Positions 32,406 to 39,746 of a DNA stretch of 64,000 nucleotides are shown here, one piece after another (position 1 is the first letter of the stretch; the number at the start of each line of letters is the position of its first letter). The notes beneath the pieces are model-generated. The model ran no database searches, was not told the origin of the DNA, and was given only the letters and a program-made list of their open reading frames with translations. The DNA lies in contig JBNLFL010000024.1 in assembly GCA_050305515.1 (NCBI GenBank), forward strand, positions 62,001 to 126,000, written 5' to 3'. The translations under genes and the position numbers were made by a program. Origin of the DNA: JAFGUB01 sp050305515. GTDB taxonomy: Bacteria > Campylobacterota > Campylobacteria > Campylobacterales > Sulfurimonadaceae.

Positions 32406-35207
32406 ATGAAACTCATTATTCTTGCTCTTATGTCACTCTCGCTCTTTGCATCTGCGCCGAGAGTTACCTCATTCATGACACCGCAACACGTTGCCAAACT
32501 CGAAGCGGTCGGTCTGGCTGCCTATGACTATTTCGGTGCGAGTGTCGCCGTAAGCGGCGATCTTCTTGTTATTGGAAGTTACGGCGATAATGCCGGTGCC
32601 GGAAGCGCTTATCTTTTCCAATTTAACGCCCTGACCGGAACGTATGACGAGATGGCACGCTTAAGTGCCTCCGATGGCGCAGGCGGCGACGCTTTTGGAA
32701 CCGGAGTCGCCATCAGCGGCGATATCGTCGTTGTCGGAAGCCCCAAGCGCGATAGCAACGGAACGGACTCGGGAATGCTCTATCTGTTTGAAAAATCTTC
32801 CGCTGGATGGAGTGATATGACCGAGACCGCCGTACTCGGTGCATCAGATTCACTTGCTGGCGATTATCTCGGCTACAGCGTTGCCATTGACGGGGATGTC
32901 GTCGTAGCGGGTGCTTACGGCGATGATACCAACGGCTCCGATGCCGGAGCTGTCTATATCTATGAAAAGCCCTCTTCCGGATGGGAAGATATGAATGAAA
33001 CGGTAAAACTCACGGCTCCCGACGCCGCCACCGGAGACAATTTTGGAAAAAGTGTCGCCATCAGCGGAGACAGTGCCGTTATCGGAAGTCACTCGGACGA
33101 CAACACCTACCTTAATGCGGGTGCGGCTTATCTATTTAAGAAAAATCCCGCCGGATGGGCATCGGGTTCGGAAGTTTCAAAGTTCACGGCTTCGGATGCC
33201 GCGGCACATGACGCTTTTGGAAACAGTGTCGCCATTGACGGGAATACGGTCGTGGTCGGTGCCTATAACAACGACGACGCGGGTACAAATTCCGGTTCAG
33301 TCTATCTGTTTCAAAAGCCTCTCAGCGGCTGGACCGACAGCACCGAAACAGCAAAACTTACAGCATCTGATGCGATGTCAGGGGATTTTTTCGGGAACAG
33401 TGTCGCTATCGCCAATGATGCGGTTCTGGTCGGAGCCCACCAACGCGACAGTAACGTCGGAAGCAATTCGGGAGCCGTCTATTTCTTCAAGAAGCCTCTT
33501 GCGGGCTGGAGCAGCACGACGGAAAACAGCCGCATCGTTGCCAATGACGCTTCAGCATACGGTGTTTTCGGAGTGTGTGTCGCCATGGACGGAGACAGCG
33601 CAGTTGTCGGAAGTTACGGTTCCAGCGCTAACGGCAGTTTCTCAGGTGCGGCCTATGCGCTGAAAAACACCCTTGACATCAATACCATTGAAAACAAAAG
33701 TACGGTGCTTGACATCGATGCGGTAGATGACGAAAACGACACCATCACCTTTTCACTTGTTGAAGGCGGCGATGCCGCCCTTTTTCAGATTGACGCGCAA
33801 AGCGGTGTACTGCGTTTCAAAAGCGCACCGGATTTTGAGGCGCCTCTTGATGCCGACAGTAACAACCGCTACAGTTTCCAGCTCCTGATTAGCGATATTA
33901 CCGCGCAGAGCAGTACCTACAGCGTCAACGTCAATGTCGGCGATATTGCCTACGAACAGACGGCACCAAAGGCTCTTGATTTCGGGATGCTTTCAACCAT
34001 ACAGATGCAGACACCTCTTGATAATAGTGTTTTCGGCACCAGCGTCGCCATAAGCGGTGATACCGCCGTAGTCGGCGCATCCGGTGTCGCTGGCGGAGCC
34101 GGGGCCGTTTATGTTTACATGTATGATTCAACTACTAATACGTATGTACTTTCCGCGACACTTACCGCTTCGGATGCCGGTTCATCACACTTTTTCGGTT
34201 CAAGCGTCGCCATCAGCGGCAATAGTGTCGTTGTGGGCAGTTACGGTGACAACGCCAACGGTACTTATGCCGGTGCGGCCTACCTCTTTGAAAAACCTGC
34301 CGAAGGGTGGAGCGACGCCACCGAAGACGTCAAACTGGTCTCCTCGGATATTGCAGCAGGTGACTATTTTGGTATCTCTGTGGGCATCAGCGGTAATCTG
34401 ATTATTATTGGCAGTAAGTACGACGACTTTCGCCTGATGCAAAATGCCGGCTCCGCCTACCTGTTTCAGAAAACAACGTTTAATGGTGCAGTCATTGCCA
34501 GCGAAGTCGCCAAATTCATCACTGCCGATGCCGCTAACAATGACAACTGCGGCGAAAGCGTCGCCATCAGTACCAACCTCATCGCCATCGGCTGCACCGG
34601 TGATGACGACGGTGGCGACAATTCAGGTTCCATCCATCTGTTTGAAAAGCAGGGAGAGCAGTGGAGCGGCATTGGTGAAGTGGCAAAACTGAGCGCTTCG
34701 GATGCCGCAGCGGGAGACCTTCTGGGGCACAGTGTCGCCATTGACGGCGATATCGTGATTGGAGGTGCTTATGGCAAAGAGAGCGGCACCGGTGCCGCTT
34801 ACCTCTTTGAAAAACCCGATACGGGATGGGCTAAGCGCACCGAAAATGCCAAACTGACACCAACGCAGAGCAGTGTGGGAGACCACTTTGGCGAAAGTGT
34901 CGCCATCAGCGCCGATATGGTTGTCATCGGAAGCTCCGCCAGTAATGTACAGGCAGATAATGCCGGTGCCGCCTACCTCTTTGAAAAACCCGCGGGAGGC
35001 TGGAGCACTATGATGCAAAACGCCACACTTACGGTACCCGATGGCATGGCATCCGATAATTTCGGCTTCAGTGTCGCCATCAGCAGTACCGCGCTGATTG
35101 CCGGAGCGCCAAATACCGGAAACTATGTCGGCAGCGCCTACCTCTTCAAAGCGACACAAAACAACAGAGCGGGAATCATACCGACACTGATGTATCTTCT
35201 CAACTGA
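32406..35207 (+). CDS. Exported FG-GAP / cadherin-like protein, larger paralogue
   Basis: 933 residues. A signal peptide (about 1-18) is followed by a first FG-GAP propeller (about 30-420), a single cadherin-like module (about 425-515; DAVDDENDTITFSLVEGGDAALFQID, DFEAP, NRYSFQLLISD), then a second propeller (about 530-915). Repeats carry the DxFGxSVAI and VVVGA strands. It ends IPTLMYLLN, close to the end of the upstream paralogue. Internal duplication of the propeller is evident at the DNA level. Probably a calcium-binding surface protein. Confidence 0.82.
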   Translation: MKLIILALMSLSLFASAPRVTSFMTPQHVAKLEAVGLAAYDYFGASVAVSGDLLVIGSYGDNAGAGSAYLFQFNALTGTYDEMARLSASDGAGGDAFGTGVAISGDIVVVGSPKRDSNGTDSGMLYLFEKSSAGWSDMTETAVLGASDSLAGDYLGYSVAIDGDVVVAGAYGDDTNGSDAGAVYIYEKPSSGWEDMNETVKLTAPDAATGDNFGKSVAISGDSAVIGSHSDDNTYLNAGAAYLFKKNPAGWASGSEVSKFTASDAAAHDAFGNSVAIDGNTVVVGAYNNDDAGTNSGSVYLFQKPLSGWTDSTETAKLTASDAMSGDFFGNSVAIANDAVLVGAHQRDSNVGSNSGAVYFFKKPLAGWSSTTENSRIVANDASAYGVFGVCVAMDGDSAVVGSYGSSANGSFSGAAYALKNTLDINTIENKSTVLDIDAVDDENDTITFSLVEGGDAALFQIDAQSGVLRFKSAPDFEAPLDADSNNRYSFQLLISDITAQSSTYSVNVNVGDIAYEQTAPKALDFGMLSTIQMQTPLDNSVFGTSVAISGDTAVVGASGVAGGAGAVYVYMYDSTTNTYVLSATLTASDAGSSHFFGSSVAISGNSVVVGSYGDNANGTYAGAAYLFEKPAEGWSDATEDVKLVSSDIAAGDYFGISVGISGNLIIIGSKYDDFRLMQNAGSAYLFQKTTFNGAVIASEVAKFITADAANNDNCGESVAISTNLIAIGCTGDDDGGDNSGSIHLFEKQGEQWSGIGEVAKLSASDAAAGDLLGHSVAIDGDIVIGGAYGKESGTGAAYLFEKPDTGWAKRTENAKLTPTQSSVGDHFGESVAISADMVVIGSSASNVQADNAGAAYLFEKPAGGWSTMMQNATLTVPDGMASDNFGFSVAISSTALIAGAPNTGNYVGSAYLFKATQNNRAGIIPTLMYLLN

Positions 35208-35210
35208 CAG

Positions 35211-35237
35211 GTTCGCCTTGTCTTTGACAGGGCGAAC
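35211..35237 (+). terminator. Strong hairpin directly after the FG-GAP operon
   Basis: A 12-bp stem (GTTCGCCTTGTC / GACAGGGCGAAC, one G-U wobble) with a TTT loop, starting four bases after the stop codon. No T tract follows, but the stem is strong enough to serve as a transcript end or stabiliser. Confidence 0.6.
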
Positions 35238-35288
35238 GTACTGGTCTGCAAGATTACATGTAAACAATCTTCTTCTCAAAAAGACTTA

Positions 35289-35301
35289 ATCAACGGTTGA
35301 T
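35289..35301. promoter_or_regulatory. Palindrome upstream of the small-Cys/LRR-GNAT operon
   Basis: ATCAAC-G-GTTGAT is a perfect dyad with a one-base centre, between two TTACATGTAA copies (35254 and 35340). It differs from the FNR-type boxes elsewhere in this region (TTGAY-N4-ATCAA), so a different regulator is implied if it is functional. Confidence 0.35.
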
Positions 35302-35358
35302 ATGCCACTAGAACAGCTTTTGCATTTGCTGCACAACTGTTACATGTAAAGAGGACGC

Positions 35359-35637
35359 ATGCCAAGCAAAGAGGAAGTACTCGCCATGGAAATCTGCGAA
35401 TGCGGCGAGAAAAACGTCGCGCAGGCCATCGAGATTTTCCAGAACACGTCGCTGCCCTTTAAAAAGTCCAAGAAACTGGTGACGGAGTGCAATAAAAACT
35501 GCTGCCGCGCCGCTTTGGAAAAACTGAGCGACATGGTCACCTTCGGCAAATTCGACTATGATGAAATCGCCCACCTCATCCAGCTGCGCCATGACCGTAT
35601 GGCACGGCTTCTTGAAGGACTCAAAAGTGAAGGCTGA
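35359..35637 (+). CDS. Small cysteine protein, possible BFD-like [2Fe-2S] domain
   Basis: 92 residues. Cysteines at 13, 15, 44, 48 and 49 (ICECG ... ECNKNCC) are followed by a helical tail with HLIQLRHDRMARLLEG. A CxC then CxxxC(C) spacing on a short helical protein recalls bacterioferritin-associated ferredoxin/NifU-middle domains, but the match is loose. AGAGG precedes the ATG at 35359. It is followed after one base by the LRR-GNAT gene. The function is unknown. Confidence 0.55.
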   Translation: MPSKEEVLAMEICECGEKNVAQAIEIFQNTSLPFKKSKKLVTECNKNCCRAALEKLSDMVTFGKFDYDEIAHLIQLRHDRMARLLEGLKSEG

Positions 35638-35638
35638 C

Positions 35639-37063
35639 ATGCTGAACTCATTGCACGAATGGCTCATCGCACTTGACGCCATCAACCCATCGACCGCTCC
35701 CGAAGCCCTGAGAGGCACAACGCGTCTGAATCTTGCCGCCAAAGAGATCGAGACCCTGCATCCGGGCCTGGCGCTGCTGACGTCACTGGTGCATCTTGAC
35801 CTGCGCCGCAACCGCCTTAAAAGCCTGCCCGAATGGATCGGGACTCTGGGGCTGCGCTCGCTCAACCTCAGCGGCAACCGCCTCAATACCGCTACCGAAC
35901 TCGCTTCATGCACGCAACTCAGGGTGCTGGATCTCAGCGCCAATGCCCTGAGCGATACGACAGACCTTTTCGACAATATGACGGAGCTGCGCAGCCTCAA
36001 TCTTGCTTTCAACGCACTTGTCCATTTTGCGCTGCCGCCGCTTGAAAACCTTGAACACCTGAATCTCTCAAGCAATTTTCTGCGTGAGCTCGATCCTTCC
36101 ATCAGCGCACTGCGTGCCCTGCTAAGCCTTGATCTCTCCAACAACCAGATCGAAACCATAAGCGCTACGCAGGGCTTTGAAAATCTTGACCGGTTTGATC
36201 TCAGTTCGAATACCCTTGAACAGCTGCATCTGGGCGGATGCGACATGCTCGAATCGCTCACGATTGATGACAATCCGGGTGTTGCTTTGAGCTTTGAAGC
36301 GGGATTCGCTCCCGATCTGCGCCACTTTTCCGCCGTGGGATGCCAGCTTGCAGCGTGGATCGTACCTGATTCGAAAGCACTTGAAATTCTTTCGCTCGCT
36401 TCAAACGCGCTGGATTCGGACATGCTGCGTCTTGAGAACTGCCCGATGCTGCACGAGCTCGATCTTGAAGACAACGACATCACCACGATCAACGATGCCC
36501 TCGATGCCCTGCCGAAACTCGAAACCCTTTTCATCGATGTCAATCCGCTGAGTCCGGGGGAACGGGCCAGGATCTCCGCACGCCATCTGCCGAGTTTCGA
36601 TCTCGATATTAAAAAAGCGATTACGATTGAAAACGCTACCGAAGCGGATATCGAATCCATGGCGCGCCTGCTGGCACAGCTCTTTGCCATCGAGCAGGAT
36701 TTTACCATCGATTTCGAAGCGCAGAAAAAAGGGCTCTCACTGCTGCTTCAGGAGCGCCAAACGTTTGTCTGCGTTGCCCGTTTTCAGGAGCGTGTCATCG
36801 GTATGGTCACCATGCAGCAGCTTATTTCGACCGCGGCAGGCGGACCCATCGGTCAGATCGAGGATCTCGTCGTCGATTCGGAATACCGCTCACTCGGCGT
36901 CGGCAACCGTCTGCTCGAACAGATGATTCACAACGCACGCGAACGCGCCTACCATCGGCTGCAACTCGGTGCCGACATCTCCAACCTGCGTGCGCTCGAT
37001 TTCTACCGCAAACGCGGCTTCGCCAAAACCCACCTCAATATCTATCACCTCCCGCTGTCATAA
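35639..37063 (+). CDS. Leucine-rich repeat + GNAT acetyltransferase fusion
   Basis: 474 residues. The N-terminal two thirds (about 25-310) hold about ten leucine-rich repeats of 21-23 residues (LVHLDLRRNRLKSLPEWIG, LRSLNLSGNRLNT, LLSLDLSNNQIETIS). The C-terminal part (about 330-470) is a complete GNAT domain with motif A DLVVDSEYRSLGVGNRLLEQM and the ending ALDFYRKRGFAKTHLNIY. It is cytoplasmic (no signal peptide). The LRR arc would select a protein partner for acetylation. It starts one base after the preceding stop. I know no characterised counterpart. Confidence 0.8.
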   Translation: MLNSLHEWLIALDAINPSTAPEALRGTTRLNLAAKEIETLHPGLALLTSLVHLDLRRNRLKSLPEWIGTLGLRSLNLSGNRLNTATELASCTQLRVLDLSANALSDTTDLFDNMTELRSLNLAFNALVHFALPPLENLEHLNLSSNFLRELDPSISALRALLSLDLSNNQIETISATQGFENLDRFDLSSNTLEQLHLGGCDMLESLTIDDNPGVALSFEAGFAPDLRHFSAVGCQLAAWIVPDSKALEILSLASNALDSDMLRLENCPMLHELDLEDNDITTINDALDALPKLETLFIDVNPLSPGERARISARHLPSFDLDIKKAITIENATEADIESMARLLAQLFAIEQDFTIDFEAQKKGLSLLLQERQTFVCVARFQERVIGMVTMQQLISTAAGGPIGQIEDLVVDSEYRSLGVGNRLLEQMIHNARERAYHRLQLGADISNLRALDFYRKRGFAKTHLNIYHLPLS

Positions 37064-37073
37064 CCGGCCGCTC

Positions 37074-37087
37074 TTGACCTGCATCAA
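37074..37087 (+). promoter_or_regulatory. FNR/Dnr-type box of the cytochrome c-hemerythrin operon
   Basis: TTGAC-CTGC-ATCAA matches the FNR consensus TTGAT-N4-ATCAA at nine of ten positions. Its centre (37080.5) is 29.5 bp from the first base of GCTACACT's TACACT (37110-37115), which places it at -41.5 from the predicted start at 37122, the class II activator position. Confidence 0.65.
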
Positions 37088-37136
37088 GAACGAAACACGC
37101 AAAAGGCGCTACACTTTCGCCCTGACGGAGGTTATT

Positions 37137-37547
37137 ATGAAATTATCTGTTTCCCTTTTGGCACTGGGCACCCTGCTTCTGGCTAACGATACCGGTTACG
37201 CGATTTATCAGAAACACTGTTCCAAATGCCATATCGAATCGATCACCAAAACGGAGACGCTCAAGCGTTTCAAGGAGCTCAAAGCACCCCCGATGATTGA
37301 AGTCTCCAACCGGCTCAAGGGGAATGTGATCATCAAAGACGACGATGACGACGTCAAACGCCGCGTCATCATCGCTTTCATAAAAGATTACATCCAGAAT
37401 CCAAGCATCGATTACAGTATGTGCCACCCGATGGCCATCGAGCGTTTCGACATCATGCCCTCGCTCAAAGGCAAACTGACTCCCGACGAAATTGACGCCG
37501 TCGCCGCGTGGGTCTATGACCGCTATGAAGGAGAAAACTTCCAATGA
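37137..37547 (+). CDS. Exported c-type cytochrome
   Basis: 136 residues. A short signal peptide (about 1-16) precedes a single heme-binding CSKCH near residue 29 and a C-terminal KLTPDEIDAVAAWVYDRY typical of class I cytochromes. A second histidine-containing segment, SMCHPMAIERF, lies near residue 95. The axial methionine is probably in FDIMPSLKG. It follows an FNR-type box and overlaps the hemerythrin gene by four bases. It is probably a periplasmic electron carrier in low-oxygen or NO metabolism. Confidence 0.8.
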   Translation: MKLSVSLLALGTLLLANDTGYAIYQKHCSKCHIESITKTETLKRFKELKAPPMIEVSNRLKGNVIIKDDDDDVKRRVIIAFIKDYIQNPSIDYSMCHPMAIERFDIMPSLKGKLTPDEIDAVAAWVYDRYEGENFQ

Positions 37548-37966
37548 TCACGCAAGAACAGCTCCCCCTTGTCGCCATGGGCAGCATGAATGACACCCAC
37601 CTCGAAGAGCTCATCCTCATCAACCGGCTCAGCGAAGCCATCGCCGCGCGTCAAATAGAAAGCGTAAGCGAATGGCTCGAAGCACTGGTAGATCATACCG
37701 TCGAACACTTTGGCGGTGAAGAGGTGATGATGCGCGAGAAAGCATTTCCGCCCTATCTGATGCATAAAGGCGAACACGACCGCGCGCTTTCGGAAATGCG
37801 TGCGCAGCTGGCCTCATGGCAGAACCGGAATGATTTTGACTCGCTCGCATACTATGTCAACGTCACGCTGCCGCAGTGGATCATGGTGCACATCCAGACT
37901 ATGGACACCGTGACCGCCAATTTTCTGCTCAGCGGCGTCTCACCCTGCAGTTCGGGACGATGCTGA
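37544..37966 (+). CDS. Hemerythrin-like protein
   Basis: 140-residue four-helix di-iron protein. Ligands are visible as H19 (MNDTHLEELI), HTVEHFGGEE, HKGEHDRAL and the terminal IMVHIQTMD, in the bacteriohemerythrin order. It binds O2 or NO; homologues take part in NO tolerance and in oxygen protection. It ends in an extra CSSGRC tail. It is coupled to the cytochrome gene by ATGA. Its last 27 bp overlap the convergent YgbA-like gene. Confidence 0.88.
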   Translation: MITQEQLPLVAMGSMNDTHLEELILINRLSEAIAARQIESVSEWLEALVDHTVEHFGGEEVMMREKAFPPYLMHKGEHDRALSEMRAQLASWQNRNDFDSLAYYVNVTLPQWIMVHIQTMDTVTANFLLSGVSPCSSGRC

Positions 37967-38287
37967 AGCATCGCTCCCGGTCAGTCCCAGCTTTTTCCGT
38001 ATCTTTATAATGCCCAGCCGCAATCCACCATACCGCATCACCGCGGCCATCGCCTTCCACGCTTTCTTGTCGTAGCAGCGCACACTGCATTTGCGGCATT
38101 TTGGTTTTGGATCAAGCGGACACTCCGACAGACGCGTCAATGCATACATGTAAAGTGTTTCGCATGACGCGCAGAGCATCATTCCGTCGACATGACGGCG
38201 CACACTCTCACAATGTTTGGCATCGCAATAAAGCGGAAAAAAACGCTGAAGATCGGTACGATTATGCTCAAACGTATCAGCATTCAT
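37940..38287 (-). CDS. YgbA-like nitrous-oxide-stimulated-promoter family protein
   Basis: 115 residues. Cysteine-rich core: MMLCASCETLYMYALTRLSECPLDPKPKCRKCSVRCYDK then MRYGGLRLGI, matching the YgbA_NO family, whose E. coli member is NO-induced through NsrR and supports growth under nitrosative stress. The start at 38287 overlaps the end of the FmdE-like gene by 11 bp. It is second gene of a leftward operon with an FNR-type box. Confidence 0.85.
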   Translation of the reverse strand: MNADTFEHNRTDLQRFFPLYCDAKHCESVRRHVDGMMLCASCETLYMYALTRLSECPLDPKPKCRKCSVRCYDKKAWKAMAAVMRYGGLRLGIIKIRKKLGLTGSDASASSRTAG

Positions 38288-38885
38288 CAGTTGCCTCTTT
38301 ACATGTAACACACTCCGAAGCCGCTTCAAAGATGTGCCGCACCTGTTCCTGCCACAAGATACCAAAACGTTTCATCGCTTCGGCATTGCCGCCAAGGGCA
38401 TCATGTTTCAGCTGTGCATCTATCGGCACGGCGCTAGCCCGTGCGGGATCGTACGTCAATACAACGCTCTGACCGGTATCCGTGCGGCGCATGCGCACGG
38501 ACTCTTTCTGATCAGGGTCAAATGTGAGCAGCGACGCTCTGGCATGCAGGGTGCTGATTCCCTTAAAGCCCTCTTCCCCCGCAGCGCCTGTAATCATACC
38601 GATCACGCTTCCGATGACACCGTTAACCCCCTCATGACGATGCCCCCTGAGGGTCACTTCAATACAACCACGACATTTTCTTTCACTGCCATACAGGGTG
38701 TCAAGCCCAGAGAGCGTCATCAAAAAAGCGCCTGCCACAGTAGGGCACGAGTGGCCTGTCAGCTTGACGGCATCGAGGTAGGTGTAGGTAAAAGCTCCCT
38801 CATGCGCCGCCCCGAGCAGTGCCGCAAGCGGATCGTGCAGTGTGACAACGGGAAGGGTTTTGAAAAATTCGGGATAGTCCGTCAC
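38277..38885 (-). CDS. FmdE-like domain protein
   Basis: 202 residues from the GTG at 38885, which has AAGGAG six bases upstream. HDPLAALLGAAHEGAFTYTYLDAVKLTGHSCPTVAGAFLM resembles the GHxCPG motif of formylmethanofuran dehydrogenase subunit E-like proteins. ERKCRGCIEVTLRGHRHEGVNGVIGSVIGMITGAA follows, and a cysteine-containing tail (SECVTCKEATDEC). FmdE-like proteins outside methanogens bind metal and have no settled role. It is the first gene of the FNR-box operon, which points to NO/low-oxygen physiology. TTACATGTAA (38299-38308) encodes VTCK. Confidence 0.6.
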   Translation of the reverse strand: MTDYPEFFKTLPVVTLHDPLAALLGAAHEGAFTYTYLDAVKLTGHSCPTVAGAFLMTLSGLDTLYGSERKCRGCIEVTLRGHRHEGVNGVIGSVIGMITGAAGEEGFKGISTLHARASLLTFDPDQKESVRMRRTDTGQSVVLTYDPARASAVPIDAQLKHDALGGNAEAMKRFGILWQEQVRHIFEAASECVTCKEATDEC

Positions 38886-38912
38886 CGGAAACTCCTTTGC
38901 TATAATGTGACC

Positions 38913-38918
38913 ATTGTA
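38913..38918 (-). promoter_or_regulatory. -10 element of the FmdE-like/YgbA operon
   Basis: On the minus strand GCTACAAT gives TACAAT with predicted start at 38906, exactly 41.5 bp from the centre of the FNR-type box at 38941-38954. The same GCTACA(A/C)T form occurs at the cytochrome-hemerythrin promoter. Confidence 0.55.
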
Positions 38919-38940
38919 GCCCAAAAGGTGCGTTGCGGGC

Positions 38941-38954
38941 TTGATATATATCAA
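38941..38954. promoter_or_regulatory. Perfect FNR/Dnr-type box shared by two divergent transcripts
   Basis: TTGATATATATCAA is the exact TTGAT-N4-ATCAA consensus. It sits at -41.5 for the leftward FmdE-like operon (activation geometry). On the right it overlaps the ribosome-binding site (TCAAGGAG) of the Crp/Fnr gene and lies downstream of that gene's TATAAT at 38901-38906, a geometry for repression of the regulator by itself. Confidence 0.75.
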
Positions 38955-38962
38955 GGAGCTTC

Positions 38963-39571
38963 ATGAATACGCTGCAACAGATTCCGCTCTTTGCCTCGCT
39001 TGATGCACAAACGCTTGCCGCATTTGAGGCAATGTCACGAAAGCGCCATTACCGCAAAGGCGATATTCTCTTTTTTGAAGGAGAGCACCCTGCGACACTG
39101 ACCATTCTGACCCAGGGCGTTTTGAAGCTCTACAAAACTTCGGCACAACATAAAGAGATCGTACTGCATCATTTCCGGCCCGTATCCCTGATTGCCGAAA
39201 CTGCGCTACTTGAACAGATTCCCTACCCCGCTACGGCCCTCTTTGAAACGGACGGCACCATCCTGAGCATCGATTACACCACTTTTTCAAACCATGTCTT
39301 CTCCAATCCCGACCTCTCGCGGCGGCTGACGCTCTCCCTGACCAAAAAGATCCGAACCCTCGAAGCGCTGATCGAAAGGAATCTCGTTATGGATGCCGCG
39401 GAACGGATCTGTGATCTTATTGCCACGTCGCCTGAAGTTTTTGGGGCCATGCGGCAGTTCGAGATTGCCGGAATGCTCAATATGACGCCCGAAACCCTCT
39501 CCCGAACCCTCAAACGTCTGCTTCATGAAGGTATCATCCAAAAAAACGGCGAACATTACACTCTTACATAA
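38963..39571 (+). CDS. Crp/Fnr-family transcriptional regulator (Dnr/NarR type)
   Basis: 202 residues. The N-terminal cyclic-nucleotide-binding-like beta-roll (about 8-120: ILFFEGEHPATLTILTQGVLKLYKTS) has no cysteine cluster, so it is not an oxygen-sensing FNR itself. It has a long dimerisation helix and a C-terminal HTH_Crp domain, MRQFEIAGMLNMTPETLSRTLKRLLHEGII, whose ExxSR recognition residues fit a TTGAT half-site. The cysteine-free sensor fits NO-sensing (heme) Dnr/NssR-like regulators. It is surrounded by its predicted targets. Confidence 0.85.
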   Translation: MNTLQQIPLFASLDAQTLAAFEAMSRKRHYRKGDILFFEGEHPATLTILTQGVLKLYKTSAQHKEIVLHHFRPVSLIAETALLEQIPYPATALFETDGTILSIDYTTFSNHVFSNPDLSRRLTLSLTKKIRTLEALIERNLVMDAAERICDLIATSPEVFGAMRQFEIAGMLNMTPETLSRTLKRLLHEGIIQKNGEHYTLT

Positions 39572-39746
39572 AACGCTACCAACCCTTACATGTAACACTT
39601 TTTGTCACAAAGCGGCCCGCCTTACATAAATTGTTCTTACAAAAGCGTCATTTTTGTTACACCTTGTAGTACTCCTTCGCTCAAAAACCCGAGAACGTAT
39701 CCTGCAACAGTTAGGACGAAGTTAAACTCAAGAAAAAGGGGAAAAC
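39572..39746 (+). promoter_or_regulatory. nifH promoter region
   Basis: 175 bp containing TTACATGTAA at 39586-39595, a TTTTGTCACAAAG segment shared in its core with the nifB inverted repeat, and a TTGT-N4-ACAA dyad (about 39631). A sigma-54 GG-N10-GC promoter is not evident. AAAGGGGA precedes the ATG. Confidence 0.4.

Noticed and set aside
31077..35207. Regularly spaced DNA repeats that at first look like a CRISPR-like or satellite array
   Set aside because: The about 160-bp periodicity is that of FG-GAP protein repeats (DxFGxSVAI); the repeats are diverged and in frame.
35308..36708. 466-codon open frame on the minus strand opposite the LRR-GNAT gene
   Set aside because: The Ser/Arg-rich translation mirrors the leucine-rich repeats of the real gene on the other strand; there is no start signal and it spans two coupled genes.
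39572..39746. Sigma-54/NifA promoter before nifH
   Set aside because: No GG-N10-GC or TGGCAC-N5-TTGC element and no clear TGT-N10-ACA activator site could be found in the 175 bp; the same holds before nifB.
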